From: an uncultured Collinsella sp.
Lineage (GTDB): Bacteria > Actinomycetota > Coriobacteriia > Coriobacteriales > Coriobacteriaceae
Length of the DNA stretch: 55,458 nucleotides
Direction: 5' to 3'
NCBI GenBank assembly: GCA_900548815.1
Contig: URLR01000006.1
Span: 1 to 55,458 of the forward strand
Position numbers and translations under genes: made by a program. The notes beneath the pieces were generated by a model. It was not told the DNA's origin and did no database searches. It worked only from the letters and a program-made list of their open reading frames with translations. Positions 32,207-40,784 of this stretch are shown piece after piece. Numbering within the stretch: the stretch's first letter is position 1; every line of letters starts with the position of its first letter.

Positions 32207-33229
32207 TTACTCGCCGTCGATGTCGGTCGCGACGGCCTCCTCAATAGCCTCGACGCCTTCGACCGACAGATCTTCTTCGCCCTGGCAGAACTTCTTGTCG
32301 ACCCAGCCGGTCAGAATCGGAGCCATGATTGCCGTGATGATAACGGCAGTGGCGATCTGGGCGTACGCGGTGGGTGCAAGCTCGGCGTAGCGCGGCGCGA
32401 CCTCGGCGAGAGCAACCGGCGTGGTCATAGCCGTGCCGGCGATGGTGGAGCAAGCCACGGCAGCCTTGCCGTTACCACCGCACAGGCGCTCGAACGCAAA
32501 GGTGATGGGACCGACGACAAACAGCGTGACAAGGCCCAGCAAGATGCCGGAAATACCACCGGTGATAAAGCTCGACAGGCTCATGGACGCACCGAGCTGA
32601 AATCCGATGACGGCAATCGCAGGGTTGGCACCGGGAACTAGCAGGTTCTTAATAAACGGGAACAGGTTGCCCAGAACCATGCCGATAACGAGCGGCAAAA
32701 TGGAGCCGATGATAGTACCGACAGGAATGTTGGCGAGACCCGAAACACCAAGGATGATCATCGTGACGGCGGGGCCGGCCGTAAAGAACAGGATACCGAC
32801 AGCGCCCTGCTCGGACTCATCGCCGAACTCGCCCATGATGCCCGTATAGAGCGCCATGTTGCAAAACGTGATGCCGCCGATGATAGACACGGAGCTCAGA
32901 CCCAGGAAGTTGTCGTTAAAGAAGTATGCCACGCCTAGGCCGAGAGCCGCTGCGACGACCAGCTTGGGGATCAGCACGACGATGCCGGTCTTGATGGCGC
33001 CCGGCGTGGACTTAAAGCTGATGCCGGCGCCCACAAACAGCAGGATCGCGGCGACGATGGTATTGGAGCCGCCGCGGCAGGCAGCCGTAAAGAAGCCGCC
33101 GATCTCAAAAACCTGCGGGCAGAAGGTGTTGAGCAAAAGACCGACGATCATCGGATAGATCATGATGTCACCCGGGATGCGCGGGACCCTGAATTTCTTT
33201 TGCTCGTTGGCGGTCGCTTCCTGTGCCAT
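32207..33229 (-). CDS. kdgT: 2-keto-3-deoxygluconate permease family protein
   Basis: The 340-residue membrane protein has ten or so hydrophobic segments and matches the KdgT family (IPGDIMIYPMIVGLLLNTFCPQVFEIGGFFTA, GAGISFKSTP, AAVACSTIAGTAMTTPVALAEVAPRY near the end). In enterobacteria KdgT imports 2-keto-3-deoxygluconate, a product of pectin breakdown, with protons. No kdgK, kdgA or pectinolytic gene is adjacent, so the substrate is uncertain. ATG 33229 follows GGGGG. The frame remains open ten codons upstream, but without a better binding site. Confidence 0.82.
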   Translation of the reverse strand: MAQEATANEQKKFRVPRIPGDIMIYPMIVGLLLNTFCPQVFEIGGFFTAACRGGSNTIVAAILLFVGAGISFKSTPGAIKTGIVVLIPKLVVAAALGLGVAYFFNDNFLGLSSVSIIGGITFCNMALYTGIMGEFGDESEQGAVGILFFTAGPAVTMIILGVSGLANIPVGTIIGSILPLVIGMVLGNLFPFIKNLLVPGANPAIAVIGFQLGASMSLSSFITGGISGILLGLVTLFVVGPITFAFERLCGGNGKAAVACSTIAGTAMTTPVALAEVAPRYAELAPTAYAQIATAVIITAIMAPILTGWVDKKFCQGEEDLSVEGVEAIEEAVATDIDGE

Positions 33230-33379
33230 GAAACCCCCATTTCCGCTGACGGGGTACAAAAGCCCACGTCACGCTTTGCTACAGTAAAGTTTGACCATGG
33301 TACCAGAAGAAATTGACCAACTCGGTGAAAAATTCAACAAGTTGGGATGGAACGAGATTCGGCGCCCGCGACGCCACCC

Positions 33380-33703
33380 CTATATAAGGCTCAAAACGAT
33401 ATAGAACACGATGCCCGAAACGCAGCACCACAACATCGACTTTGTCTTGATTGCCACCGCCACGACGCCGGCGGCCGCAATCCAGGGAACCAAGGCAGGC
33501 CAGAGTCCCGCGTCGAACGCGCCGGGGTTCACCAAGTCGTTGGCGACCAGCGCGGCAAAGGCAGCGGGCGGGATATAGCCCAGGGCCTCGGTAATGCGGG
33601 GCGACAGGGTCCGCCCGCGCAAGGCGAACGCCGGCGCGATGCGAAAGAACGCGATAGCAGCCCACGACGACAGCCACAGAACCAAGAACTCGTTAACGGG
33701 CAT
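33380..33703 (-). CDS. azlD: AzlD family protein, branched-chain amino acid exporter subunit
   Basis: The 107-residue protein has four membrane segments and AzlD features such as YIPPAAFAALVANDL and RGRTLSPRITEALGY. AzlD is the small partner of AzlC; the pair exports branched-chain amino acids (BrnFE type). ATG 33703 overlaps the end of azlC by 11 bases with GAGGTG upstream, so translation is coupled. With the Liv importer elsewhere in the window, the cell appears able both to take up and to release these amino acids. Confidence 0.85.
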   Translation of the reverse strand: MPVNEFLVLWLSSWAAIAFFRIAPAFALRGRTLSPRITEALGYIPPAAFAALVANDLVNPGAFDAGLWPALVPWIAAAGVVAVAIKTKSMLWCCVSGIVFYIVLSLI

Positions 33704-34385
33704 CGCGGGCACCTCTTCCGTCAAATACAGCATCGCACGCCAGCGCAATGGCAATGCCGACCACGACGCTTGCCGGCACGGCAATATTCGTGAGGCCCAA
33801 GAACTTGCATACGGGGACGGATACCGCACCCGAAACCGCCGCGACAACGTTGCCGCGCGACAGCCGCTGCGAAAAGAGCAGGCAGATAAAGAGTGAGGTG
33901 CAGACAAAAGCTGCAATGGCGGTGGGAACATCGACAACGGCGCCGACGATGGCGCCCGTCGTACACGAAACGCCCCATGTTGCGATAAGGATCACGTTGA
34001 GCACGAAGGACTCACGCGGGCCCCAATCCTCCCCTTCAACCAACTTGGCAAGCGAGATGCCGTATGCCTCCTCGGTAAGTGTCGCGGTAACAGCCAGCGT
34101 CTGACGCTTCGAGACACCCCTCAGATGCGGCGCGATCGATGCCGAGTAAAGCGCAAAACGCGAGGAGATGGCGGCAACGCTCGCGATAATCGAAGGTGCC
34201 GGTACGCCCGCCAGCCAAAGATTGCAGATCATAAACTGCCCGCTGCCCGTCACAAACGTGCTGCTCAGAGCAAAGACCATCCAGGGGTCCATTCCCGTCT
34301 GCCCCATGATCATTCCGCACGGCGCGCCTATTGCAACATAGGTAAGCATCACCGGCCAGACGGTTCTAACGATTTTGAGCACCAT
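33693..34385 (-). CDS. azlC: AzlC family protein, branched-chain amino acid exporter subunit
   Basis: The 230-residue membrane protein has the AzlC core: AIGAPCGMIMGQTGMDPWMVFALSSTFVTGSGQFMICNL, AISSRFALYSASIAPHL and TATLTEEAYGIS. It forms the larger subunit of the exporter with AzlD. The upstream open frame contains no better start; ATG 34385 has GGATGAGAAG nearby and fits homologues. It is the first gene of azlCD, divergent from the HD-domain gene. Confidence 0.88.
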   Translation of the reverse strand: MVLKIVRTVWPVMLTYVAIGAPCGMIMGQTGMDPWMVFALSSTFVTGSGQFMICNLWLAGVPAPSIIASVAAISSRFALYSASIAPHLRGVSKRQTLAVTATLTEEAYGISLAKLVEGEDWGPRESFVLNVILIATWGVSCTTGAIVGAVVDVPTAIAAFVCTSLFICLLFSQRLSRGNVVAAVSGAVSVPVCKFLGLTNIAVPASVVVGIAIALACDAVFDGRGARDAR

Positions 34386-34511
34386 ACGCTTCTCATCCTG
34401 ACAAGGTCTCCGAGCCGCATGTAGCGATACGGCAGAATCATCATCCGACAGCAACCGAGTTCACCTACAATTGCCACCGGATCGAAAGACACAACTTTTT
34501 AGGAAGTCATT

Positions 34512-35324
34512 ATGACAGCTATCGATCGAGACCGGGCGCGCGCGGCCTTCAAAAGCTACACCGATGCCTACGACGCCACCAACCCACGCATCGCGCTCAA
34601 AATCGAGCATACGTACCACGTGGCCGAGGCATGCGATGACATAGCGCGCGAGCAGGGCTGGTCGTCAGAAGATATTGACCTGGCATGGCTTTGCGGCCTG
34701 CTACACGATATGGGCCGCTTTGAGCAGCTGCGACGCTGGGACACCTTTAAGGACGCCGAGAGCATGAGCCATGCGGCGCTGGGCATCGAGGTCCTCTTTG
34801 GCGAGAATCCCGCCGATGCGCCCGCTGTAACGAGCATCCGCGACTTTATCGATGACCCGGCAGAAGATGAGCTCATCCGAGCGAGCATTGCCTATCACAG
34901 CGATTTCCGTCTACCCGCGCAGTTCGACGTGCGCACGCGAAGCTTCTGCGATATCGTGCGCGATGGTGACAAGATCGACATTATGCGCACCATCGCCGAC
35001 AGCACCGTCGACACCATCCTCAAGGTGGATGAGGACGCATTTCTCGCCAGCCACTTCTCGTCGCCGACACTTGCCGCCTTTGACGAGCACCGCTGCGTCG
35101 CACGCGATGAACGCAACGAGCCCGCAGACTACCTGGTGGGACTCATCTGCTTTATGTTTGAGCTCGTCTATCCAGCAAGCCGCGCGCTGGCGCGCGAACA
35201 GGGCGATATCCACCGCCTGCTCGATGCGCCCTTTGGCATTACGCGGCCCTTTACCGATCCCGCCACGCAGGCAACCTGGAGCCGCCTAAAGGACGAGATG
35301 CGCGACTGGCTGGCGCGCGCCTAG
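34512..35324 (+). CDS. HD-domain phosphohydrolase
   Basis: The 270-residue protein has an HD domain near its N-terminus: a histidine in IEHTYHVAEAC, the HD pair in LCGLLHDMGRFEQ, further metal-site candidates in SHAALG and later RDGDKIDIMR. Such enzymes hydrolyse nucleotide phosphates or cyclic nucleotides; the substrate is unknown. No regulatory or membrane domain is attached. AGGAAG lies eight bases before the ATG. It converges on the etfA gene and the two stop codons overlap in the palindrome CTAG (35321-35324), leaving no room for a terminator between them. Confidence 0.82.
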   Translation: MTAIDRDRARAAFKSYTDAYDATNPRIALKIEHTYHVAEACDDIAREQGWSSEDIDLAWLCGLLHDMGRFEQLRRWDTFKDAESMSHAALGIEVLFGENPADAPAVTSIRDFIDDPAEDELIRASIAYHSDFRLPAQFDVRTRSFCDIVRDGDKIDIMRTIADSTVDTILKVDEDAFLASHFSSPTLAAFDEHRCVARDERNEPADYLVGLICFMFELVYPASRALAREQGDIHRLLDAPFGITRPFTDPATQATWSRLKDEMRDWLARA

Positions 35325-36526
35325 CGCTCAAGCTGGGCCAGCAGCTCCTCGACGACCTCGACGGCGTCCCCAACAACCTTGTACCGGGCAGCACCGAAAA
35401 TGGGGGCATCCGGGTCCTCGTTGATGGCGATAATGCACTCCGCCCCACCGATGCCGGCGAGATGCTGGATGGCGCCCGAAACACCGATACTCACGAGAAG
35501 CTTGGGCGAAACCGATACGCCGGTCTGGCCAATCTGATGGCGATACTCCAACCAGCCGGCCTCCACGACAGGTCGCGTGCAACCAAGCTCGGCTCCCAGA
35601 GCCTCGGTGAGCCTTCGCATCAGGGGCAGATTCTTCTTGGAGCCAATGCCACGGCCCACCACGACCAAGCGCTCGGCACTGGCGATCGAGGGCTGCTGTC
35701 CCCACTCCTCGGCGGGAATCGAGATCTCGACACGGGCCTTAACGTCTTCCGCAAGCATCACCTGGGTGATCGTGCCGGAACGGCCGTAGTCAAAGTCGGG
35801 CGCCTTAAAGATGCCGGGACGAACCGTTGCCATCTGGGGACGATGATTGGGGCAGACGATGGTGGCCATCAGGTTGCCGCCAAACGCCGGACGCGTCTGT
35901 TGCAGCAGCCCCGTCTCCGTATCCATCGAAAGTACGGTGCAGTCAGCCGTAAGGCCCGTCTGCAAACGCACGGCAACGCCGGGTGCCAGTTCGCGGCCAA
36001 AAGCGGTCGCGCCGTATAGGATGGCCTCGGGTTTGCGTTCGGCTACCAAATCGCAGATCAAGCGGGCGTAGACCTCCGCATCGTTTTGGCGCAGGCGCTC
36101 GTCGCGACAGGCCAGGACTTCGTCGGCGCCCGCGCAAACCAGATGCTCCAGGTCACCGAGAGAACCCTCGGGGCCCATACCGACCAGCGCCACCAGACGG
36201 CAGCCACGAGCATCGGCAAGCTCGCGGCCCTTGCCCATGAGCTCATAGGCAACGGGATTCACCGTATCGTGCTCGTCGGTCTGCGCGAATACCCAAATGT
36301 CTCGATATGCATCAAGGTCTGCCGCGCCGGCAGCTTCGTCTCGCTCGATCGAGATAGCGTTGACGGGACAGGCATCGACGCACCCGCCGCACAAGATGCA
36401 GCCTTCGGTCACGCGGGCGCAGCGATTGGGACGCTCGCCCTCCACCACAATGCCGCCCGAGGCGCAGGCGCGAACGCAGCGACCGCAGCCGATACAGGCT
36501 TCGCTATCGATAATCAGTCCGCTCAT
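35321..36526 (-). CDS. etfA: Electron transfer flavoprotein alpha subunit with N-terminal ferredoxin domain
   Basis: The 401-residue protein starts with two 4Fe-4S motifs: Cys11-14-17-21 (CIGCGRCVRAC) and Cys43-46-49-53 (CILCGGCVDACP). The EtfA domains follow. The FAD-binding part is typical (VVVGRGIGSKKNLPLMRR, CTRPVVEAGW, HQIGQTGVSVSPKLLVSIGVSGAIQHLAG). Ferredoxin-fused EtfA occurs in flavin-based electron-bifurcating complexes such as lactate dehydrogenase/Etf of Acetobacterium and caffeyl-CoA reductase. Its ATG directly follows the etfB stop, and the dehydrogenase gene starts the operon. The combination suggests electron transfer among lactate, NAD and ferredoxin. Confidence 0.92.
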   Translation of the reverse strand: MSGLIIDSEACIGCGRCVRACASGGIVVEGERPNRCARVTEGCILCGGCVDACPVNAISIERDEAAGAADLDAYRDIWVFAQTDEHDTVNPVAYELMGKGRELADARGCRLVALVGMGPEGSLGDLEHLVCAGADEVLACRDERLRQNDAEVYARLICDLVAERKPEAILYGATAFGRELAPGVAVRLQTGLTADCTVLSMDTETGLLQQTRPAFGGNLMATIVCPNHRPQMATVRPGIFKAPDFDYGRSGTITQVMLAEDVKARVEISIPAEEWGQQPSIASAERLVVVGRGIGSKKNLPLMRRLTEALGAELGCTRPVVEAGWLEYRHQIGQTGVSVSPKLLVSIGVSGAIQHLAGIGGAECIIAINEDPDAPIFGAARYKVVGDAVEVVEELLAQLER

Positions 36527-37342
36527 CTATGCCATCCCCTCGATAATCTTGGCAAGTTCTGCCGCCTGCTCGGACGCCGTCCCCTCAACGTCCTCGCACG
36601 TTTGGTCGCGGTCGGGCACAAACGATCGCACGACCTGTGTCGGTGATCCGGCAAGGCCGCAACGCGAGGGATCGGCGTTCACGTCGGCGGCACTGACCAC
36701 GCGCACGTCCGCCTCCTCCGCCGCGCGAATACCGGCAATGCTCGGCATACGCAGCTGGCCGATCTCCTTGGCGGTCGTCATCGCACACGGCATCTCAAGA
36801 TAGACCGTCTCCTCGCCGGCATCGCAGCCGTGAACAAGCGCCAGTGAACCACAGGTCGTAAAGCCCGCGCTCTGCACGCAGCTCACGTCGGTCACGCAGG
36901 GAATCTCAAAGGCACCGGCAAGTTCGGGACCAATCTGGGCCGTATCGCCGTCCACCGCCATCTTGCCGCAGATGAGCAGGTCGAAGTCCTCGTCGAGCGC
37001 CTCGATGCCGCACTTGAGGGCATAGGTGGTTGCCAGGGTATCGGCACCCGCAAAGGCGCGATCGGTTAGCAGCAGTGCGTCATCGGCGCCTCGGGCGATG
37101 CAGTCGCGCAGCAGCGATTCAGTCGCGGGGATGCCCATCGACACCACCGTTACGCGCGCGTCCATGCCAAAGCCGATAAAGTCGTCTTTCAGCGCCAGCG
37201 CGCATTCCAAAGCGCTCGCATCAAAGGGATTAATGACCGCCTGCTTGCCATCGCGCACGATGGTATTGGTCTTGGGGTCCATCTTGACCTCGGTGCTGCC
37301 CGGCACGGCTTTGACGCACACCACCATATGGAAATCGCTCAT
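36527..37342 (-). CDS. etfB: Electron transfer flavoprotein beta subunit
   Basis: The 271-residue protein has the EtfB pattern: VVCVKAVPGSTEVKMDPKTNTI, INPFDASALECALALKD, VTVVSMGIPATESLLRDCIARGADDALLLTDRAFAGADTLATTYAL, LLICGKMAVDGDTAQIGPELA, and MPSIAGIRAA. In bifurcating complexes EtfB holds the second FAD that meets NAD(H). ATG 37342 begins two bases after the dehydrogenase stop; a GTG two codons earlier is less well placed. The etfA ATG follows directly. All three proteins therefore seem to be made as one unit. Confidence 0.92.
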   Translation of the reverse strand: MSDFHMVVCVKAVPGSTEVKMDPKTNTIVRDGKQAVINPFDASALECALALKDDFIGFGMDARVTVVSMGIPATESLLRDCIARGADDALLLTDRAFAGADTLATTYALKCGIEALDEDFDLLICGKMAVDGDTAQIGPELAGAFEIPCVTDVSCVQSAGFTTCGSLALVHGCDAGEETVYLEMPCAMTTAKEIGQLRMPSIAGIRAAEEADVRVVSAADVNADPSRCGLAGSPTQVVRSFVPDRDQTCEDVEGTASEQAAELAKIIEGMA

Positions 37343-37344
37343 CT

Positions 37345-38946
37345 TCACGCGCCCCCTTTCTGGACGAGCTCATCCAAGAGCTTCTCCGAAAACAGGTTGC
37401 CGCGACCCAGCTGCCCGTCGGGATCGAGCTGGAGCTTGAGCCGCGCCGACTCGACCATGGCCTCGTGACCGTACATCGTCTCCAAAAAGCCCGCCTTGAT
37501 CTTGCCGACGCCGTGCTCGGCAGAGACGGCGCCGCCCATAGCCGTTACCTCCGCAGCCCACTGGGCAAACAGCTCGCCACCGCGACGGTAGTCCTGCGCA
37601 TCGCGCGGCAGGATATTCACATGCAGATGGTTGTTGCCGATATGTCCCCAGGCGGCAGACTCAAGCCCGCTTTCGACCAGCGTGTAGCGATAGAGGGCAA
37701 CGACATCGGCCAGGCGCGCGTTGGGCACCGACATATCCGAGCCCAGCTTGGTAATGGTGGGGTCGGTGCGGCGACGCTCGTCGATGAGCATGTTGACACT
37801 CTCGGGGACGGCATGGCGGAAGAACCGCTGACATTCGCGATCGACCTCGGTGCGCGCAACCCAGGTCGCGTCGTCGCTGCCGCCCGCAAGCTCCAAAACC
37901 CATCCCAAGTGGTACAACTCCTCGGTCGCCTGCGCCTCGTCGTCGCAGTCGAGTTCCACATAGACACAGACCTTTGCCTCATCGTCGAGTGCCGGCAGCG
38001 AGGCAAACGCGGTCGACTGCTCGCGCTGGCGGCGAAGGATATCCAAGGCGCTGGCATCGAAATACTCGATAGCAGCGGCATGAGACAGCACGGGGCGCAC
38101 GGAATCGGTAAAGGACACCGCCTTGTCCTCGCTATCGAAAAAGCAGCTCACACCCCAAACGACCGAAGGTGCCGCCTGCAGGGCGATCTCGAGCTCGGTA
38201 ATGACGCCGAGTGTGCCGCACGCACCGATAAAAAGATCGATGGCGTCCATATCGTCCGAAACGAAATAGCCCGACGCGTTTTTGGTCTTGGGCAAGGTAT
38301 ATCCGGGAAGATCGAGTTCGAGTGCACGGCCCGCTGCCGTCACGAGCGACAGGTGGCGGCCCTGGGCAAAAGCCTCGCCGCGCTGAAGCTCAAGCAAATC
38401 GCCATCAGCCAGCGCGACGTGGAGTCCCGTGATATGTGGGCGCATGGGGCCGTAGGCGTAGCTGCGGGCACCAGAGGCGTTACATGCCGCCATGCCGCCC
38501 AGACAGGCAGACGTCTCGGTGGGATCGGTGGGAAAGAACTGCTCGGGGGCCTCTTGGAACTCCTCGTAGGCCTCAAGCGATGCCTGGTCCCAACCAGCAG
38601 TCGGCAGCACCTTCTTACTCAGCTGCTTGCACAGCTCCGAGAGCACAACGCCCGGCTCCACGCGCAGCAGAAATTGGCCTTGTTCATCGCGGCGAAGGCC
38701 CAAGTAGCGATTCATACGGGAAGTATTGAGGATATGCCCGCCGTGGGGCACGGCACCGGCGGCAAGGCCGGTTCGGGCGCCCTGAACCGTTACCGGGACA
38801 CGCTCGGCATGGAGCTTTTCCAAAATGGCACGGACCTCGTCTTCCGTTGTCGGAAACGAGATGCTCGAGACCTCGCCCGATGCGCGAGACTCGTCGCGAC
38901 CATACTCTTCGAACTCGTCGGTGAAGGGTTTGATGGTTGCAGACAC
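37345..38946 (-). CDS. FAD-binding (D-)lactate/glycolate-type dehydrogenase
   Basis: The 533-residue protein belongs to the GlcD/LctD group. A PCMH-type FAD-binding domain (PVTVQGARTGLAAGAVPHGGHILNTSRMNRYL, VEPGVVLSEL, GGMAACNASGARSYAYG) is followed by the FAD-oxidase C-terminal domain, ending ISAEHGVGKIKAG-like (VSAEHGVGKIKAGFLE). In Acetobacterium woodii such a protein (LctD) with EtfB and EtfA oxidises lactate using NAD, driven by ferredoxin oxidation; the same gene trio occurs here. Substrate stereochemistry cannot be read from sequence. The start is GTG 38946 with GGGGGAG upstream. No lactate permease or racemase is in the window. Confidence 0.87.
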   Translation of the reverse strand: MSATIKPFTDEFEEYGRDESRASGEVSSISFPTTEDEVRAILEKLHAERVPVTVQGARTGLAAGAVPHGGHILNTSRMNRYLGLRRDEQGQFLLRVEPGVVLSELCKQLSKKVLPTAGWDQASLEAYEEFQEAPEQFFPTDPTETSACLGGMAACNASGARSYAYGPMRPHITGLHVALADGDLLELQRGEAFAQGRHLSLVTAAGRALELDLPGYTLPKTKNASGYFVSDDMDAIDLFIGACGTLGVITELEIALQAAPSVVWGVSCFFDSEDKAVSFTDSVRPVLSHAAAIEYFDASALDILRRQREQSTAFASLPALDDEAKVCVYVELDCDDEAQATEELYHLGWVLELAGGSDDATWVARTEVDRECQRFFRHAVPESVNMLIDERRRTDPTITKLGSDMSVPNARLADVVALYRYTLVESGLESAAWGHIGNNHLHVNILPRDAQDYRRGGELFAQWAAEVTAMGGAVSAEHGVGKIKAGFLETMYGHEAMVESARLKLQLDPDGQLGRGNLFSEKLLDELVQKGGA

Positions 38947-39292
38947 GCGAACTCCCCCTTTAGCTAACTACAGTGTTTGCAGGGAGATGTTACCGCATCG
39001 TTTCGTCGACGTGTTCGAGACCGTCTCCATAATTGGCGATTTTTACGTTCGTGCAATTCGGCGAGCGGCTTGATTTCCTCGGCAGACGATGCTTTTGACA
39101 CATATGGCCCCGCCGTCGCCGACCGCGCGATTGTCGCTTGAAAAAAGTTGGAGTATTTTTTGCCGCCTTTTACCTGCAGAGACACCAATCCGTCAAGCAT
39201 TTGGTCAGCAATTGGTCAAGTAGTGGCTGATACCGTCGGCATCGACAGCCAAAACCGACAGAAGTTTTGGCCCCAGAAGCAGGGAGGTTCCC
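38947..39292. other. Divergent intergenic region between the Ldh-Etf operon and the envelope cassette
   Basis: There is no credible gene. It holds the promoters of both directions and the direct repeats at 39190-39220. A run GAAAAAAGTTGGAGTATTTTTT (39139-39160) is the most AT-rich part. Confidence 0.5.
39190..39220. promoter_or_regulatory. Direct repeats TTGGTCA with 11-bp period, candidate operator
   Basis: TTGGTCA occurs at 39201-39207 and 39212-39218, one helical turn apart, and CCGTCAAG at 39190-39197 is a weaker third copy. Such phased repeats often bind regulators. It could serve the 39293 gene or the dehydrogenase operon. The sites are not inverted, so a GntR/PdhR-type palindrome is not present. 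Confidence 0.35.
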
Positions 39293-39589
39293 ATGGCATA
39301 TTACTGGCCCCAGTACGGCATCGCCATCGAAGTCGACGACGATCCCCATCTCCTGCCTTTCGACGAAGAGGCATTCCCCGATACGACGGTCTACCACGTT
39401 ACCACCGATGTGATCTGCGACCCCGAGTCGTTCTCGGCGCTCGCCCACCGCATCGCGCATATCCACGACATCGAGCTCCCTCCCGACTTCGACGAGCTTG
39501 TCTACTCACGCCGCCTGATGCTTCACATGCTCTTTGGAGCGAACCCGTCCACCTTTGCGCGCATCTATACCGCCAAGGATGCCGCATGA
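39293..39589 (+). CDS. Small protein of unknown function
   Basis: I do not recognise this 98-residue acidic protein. It begins MAYYWPQYGIAIEVDDDPHLLPFD and contains DTTVYHVTTDVICDPESF and SRRLMLHMLFG. No signal peptide or membrane segment is seen, so it is probably cytoplasmic. A GGGAGGT sits four to five bases before the ATG. Its stop overlaps the start of the next gene (ATGA), so the two are translationally coupled, which supports it being real. Confidence 0.75.
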   Translation: MAYYWPQYGIAIEVDDDPHLLPFDEEAFPDTTVYHVTTDVICDPESFSALAHRIAHIHDIELPPDFDELVYSRRLMLHMLFGANPSTFARIYTAKDAA

Positions 39590-40095
39590 GCGCGAAGAAG
39601 CCACCCCGCTTTGCAGGCCTGGGTCGTCGCAAGAAGCTCATCGTTGCCTGCTTGGCCATCGTCTGTGCCCTTGTCGCCGTCGGACTATACGCTTGGCAGT
39701 CGCAGCCCGTACCCGAGGCGGGCGCTTCGGTCACGACGGCCGAGGGCAAAACGCGTCAGGAAATCCAAGATGAGCTCGACGCCATCGTCCGCGACAACAT
39801 GATGACGATTTCGGTCGCGCCGGTCGCTCAGCTGCAGGAGGACGGCAAGCTGCGCGTCAACGTGCAAAACGTCCAAGACAATAAATTTCCCCAGCGATTC
39901 CGCGTCATCCAAAACGACGAGACCATATACGAATCCGATGTGGTCGAGACCGGCAAAACGGTCGAGACATGCCCCGCCGGCGACATCGAGGAAGGTGAGG
40001 CGTATATCGAGATCCAGGCGCTTGACGCCAAGACCTATGACAGCCACGGCAACCCGACACGCGTCAAGGTACGGGTTGAGCAAGCCGAGAACTAG
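39586..40095 (+). CDS. Membrane-anchored extracytoplasmic protein of unknown function
   Basis: The 169-residue protein starts MSAKKPPRFAGLGRRKKLIVACLAIVCALVAVGLYAW: a basic stretch, then one membrane helix (about 18-37) and an extracellular part of about 130 residues. The outer part contains MMTISVAPVAQLQEDGKLRVNVQN and FRVIQNDETIYESDVVETG, which suggests a beta-sandwich. It shares ATGA overlap with the preceding gene. The reading frame is open far upstream, but that part is the other frame of the preceding gene. The function is unknown; the following genes encode secreted proteins. Confidence 0.75.
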   Translation: MSAKKPPRFAGLGRRKKLIVACLAIVCALVAVGLYAWQSQPVPEAGASVTTAEGKTRQEIQDELDAIVRDNMMTISVAPVAQLQEDGKLRVNVQNVQDNKFPQRFRVIQNDETIYESDVVETGKTVETCPAGDIEEGEAYIEIQALDAKTYDSHGNPTRVKVRVEQAEN

Positions 40096-40184
40096 CTTTC
40101 CGGTCGACGCGGCACCGCACGCGATTCACCAGCATTCGTCCAATCATCGCGGGGACGGCCCGCGGCGAATAGAAAGGAACGACC

Positions 40185-40784
40185 ATGGACATCACCAGGA
40201 ATATGAACGGAGCCAGAGCGCTCGTCGTGGGTGCAGGGCTCGCGCTCGCGCTCGCAATGGGCGCCGCCCCGACGCCAGCTATGGCAGCCGGGCGCGTTGG
40301 AACCACGAAAGTAATGGTCAGGACCGAGATCGACAACGTTGAGTTCAAAGTTCCGACGGTTATTCCCTTCGTCGCCAAGGCCGACGGCACGCTTCAGGGC
40401 CCCTCAGAAGACGCGACCACCATCGACAATCATTCGGCCTACGGCATCCATGTCACCAACATGAAGATCGACGCCATGAACACCTGGACCATTGCCGCCG
40501 ACGCCAAAGCCGGAACCGCACAGAACTCCATCGACTTTAAGGTCGGCCCCGACGGCGCACTCCAGAACGCCAGCGCCGCAATGCAGGGGACGGGCCTCGA
40601 TCTTTCCAAGAGTGCAGCCTTCGACATGGGCTACCAGGGCATTGCCGGCGGCGCGGACAAAATTAAGCTCAAGACAAGCGGAAACGTCGCCCGCGTCACG
40701 CGCGACATCTTCCACGTAACCGGCGAAGGCGATCAGGTTGCAACGATCACCTGGACGGTCGAGCCCGGTGCGCACACGACATAA
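40185..40784 (+). CDS. Secreted protein of unknown function
   Basis: The 199-residue protein has a clear Sec signal peptide (ARALVVGAGLALALAMGAAPTPAMAA, probable cleavage after AMA). The mature part is rich in Thr, Asn and Ala with alternating hydrophobic residues (FKVPTVIPFVAKADGTLQGP, YGIHVTNMKIDAMNTWTIAADA), which points to a beta-rich surface domain. No sorting signal or lipobox is present. GAAAGGAACGA precedes the ATG. The next gene begins inside its end (GTG 40768), so the two are coupled. The family is not known to me; it could be a pilin-like or wall-associated component. Confidence 0.75.
   Translation: MDITRNMNGARALVVGAGLALALAMGAAPTPAMAAGRVGTTKVMVRTEIDNVEFKVPTVIPFVAKADGTLQGPSEDATTIDNHSAYGIHVTNMKIDAMNTWTIAADAKAGTAQNSIDFKVGPDGALQNASAAMQGTGLDLSKSAAFDMGYQGIAGGADKIKLKTSGNVARVTRDIFHVTGEGDQVATITWTVEPGAHTT

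Noticed and set aside
39148..39585. N-terminal extension of the 169-residue membrane protein
   Set aside because: It lies in a different frame over the convincing 98-residue gene; the ATGA overlap and basic-plus-helix N-terminus support ATG 39586.
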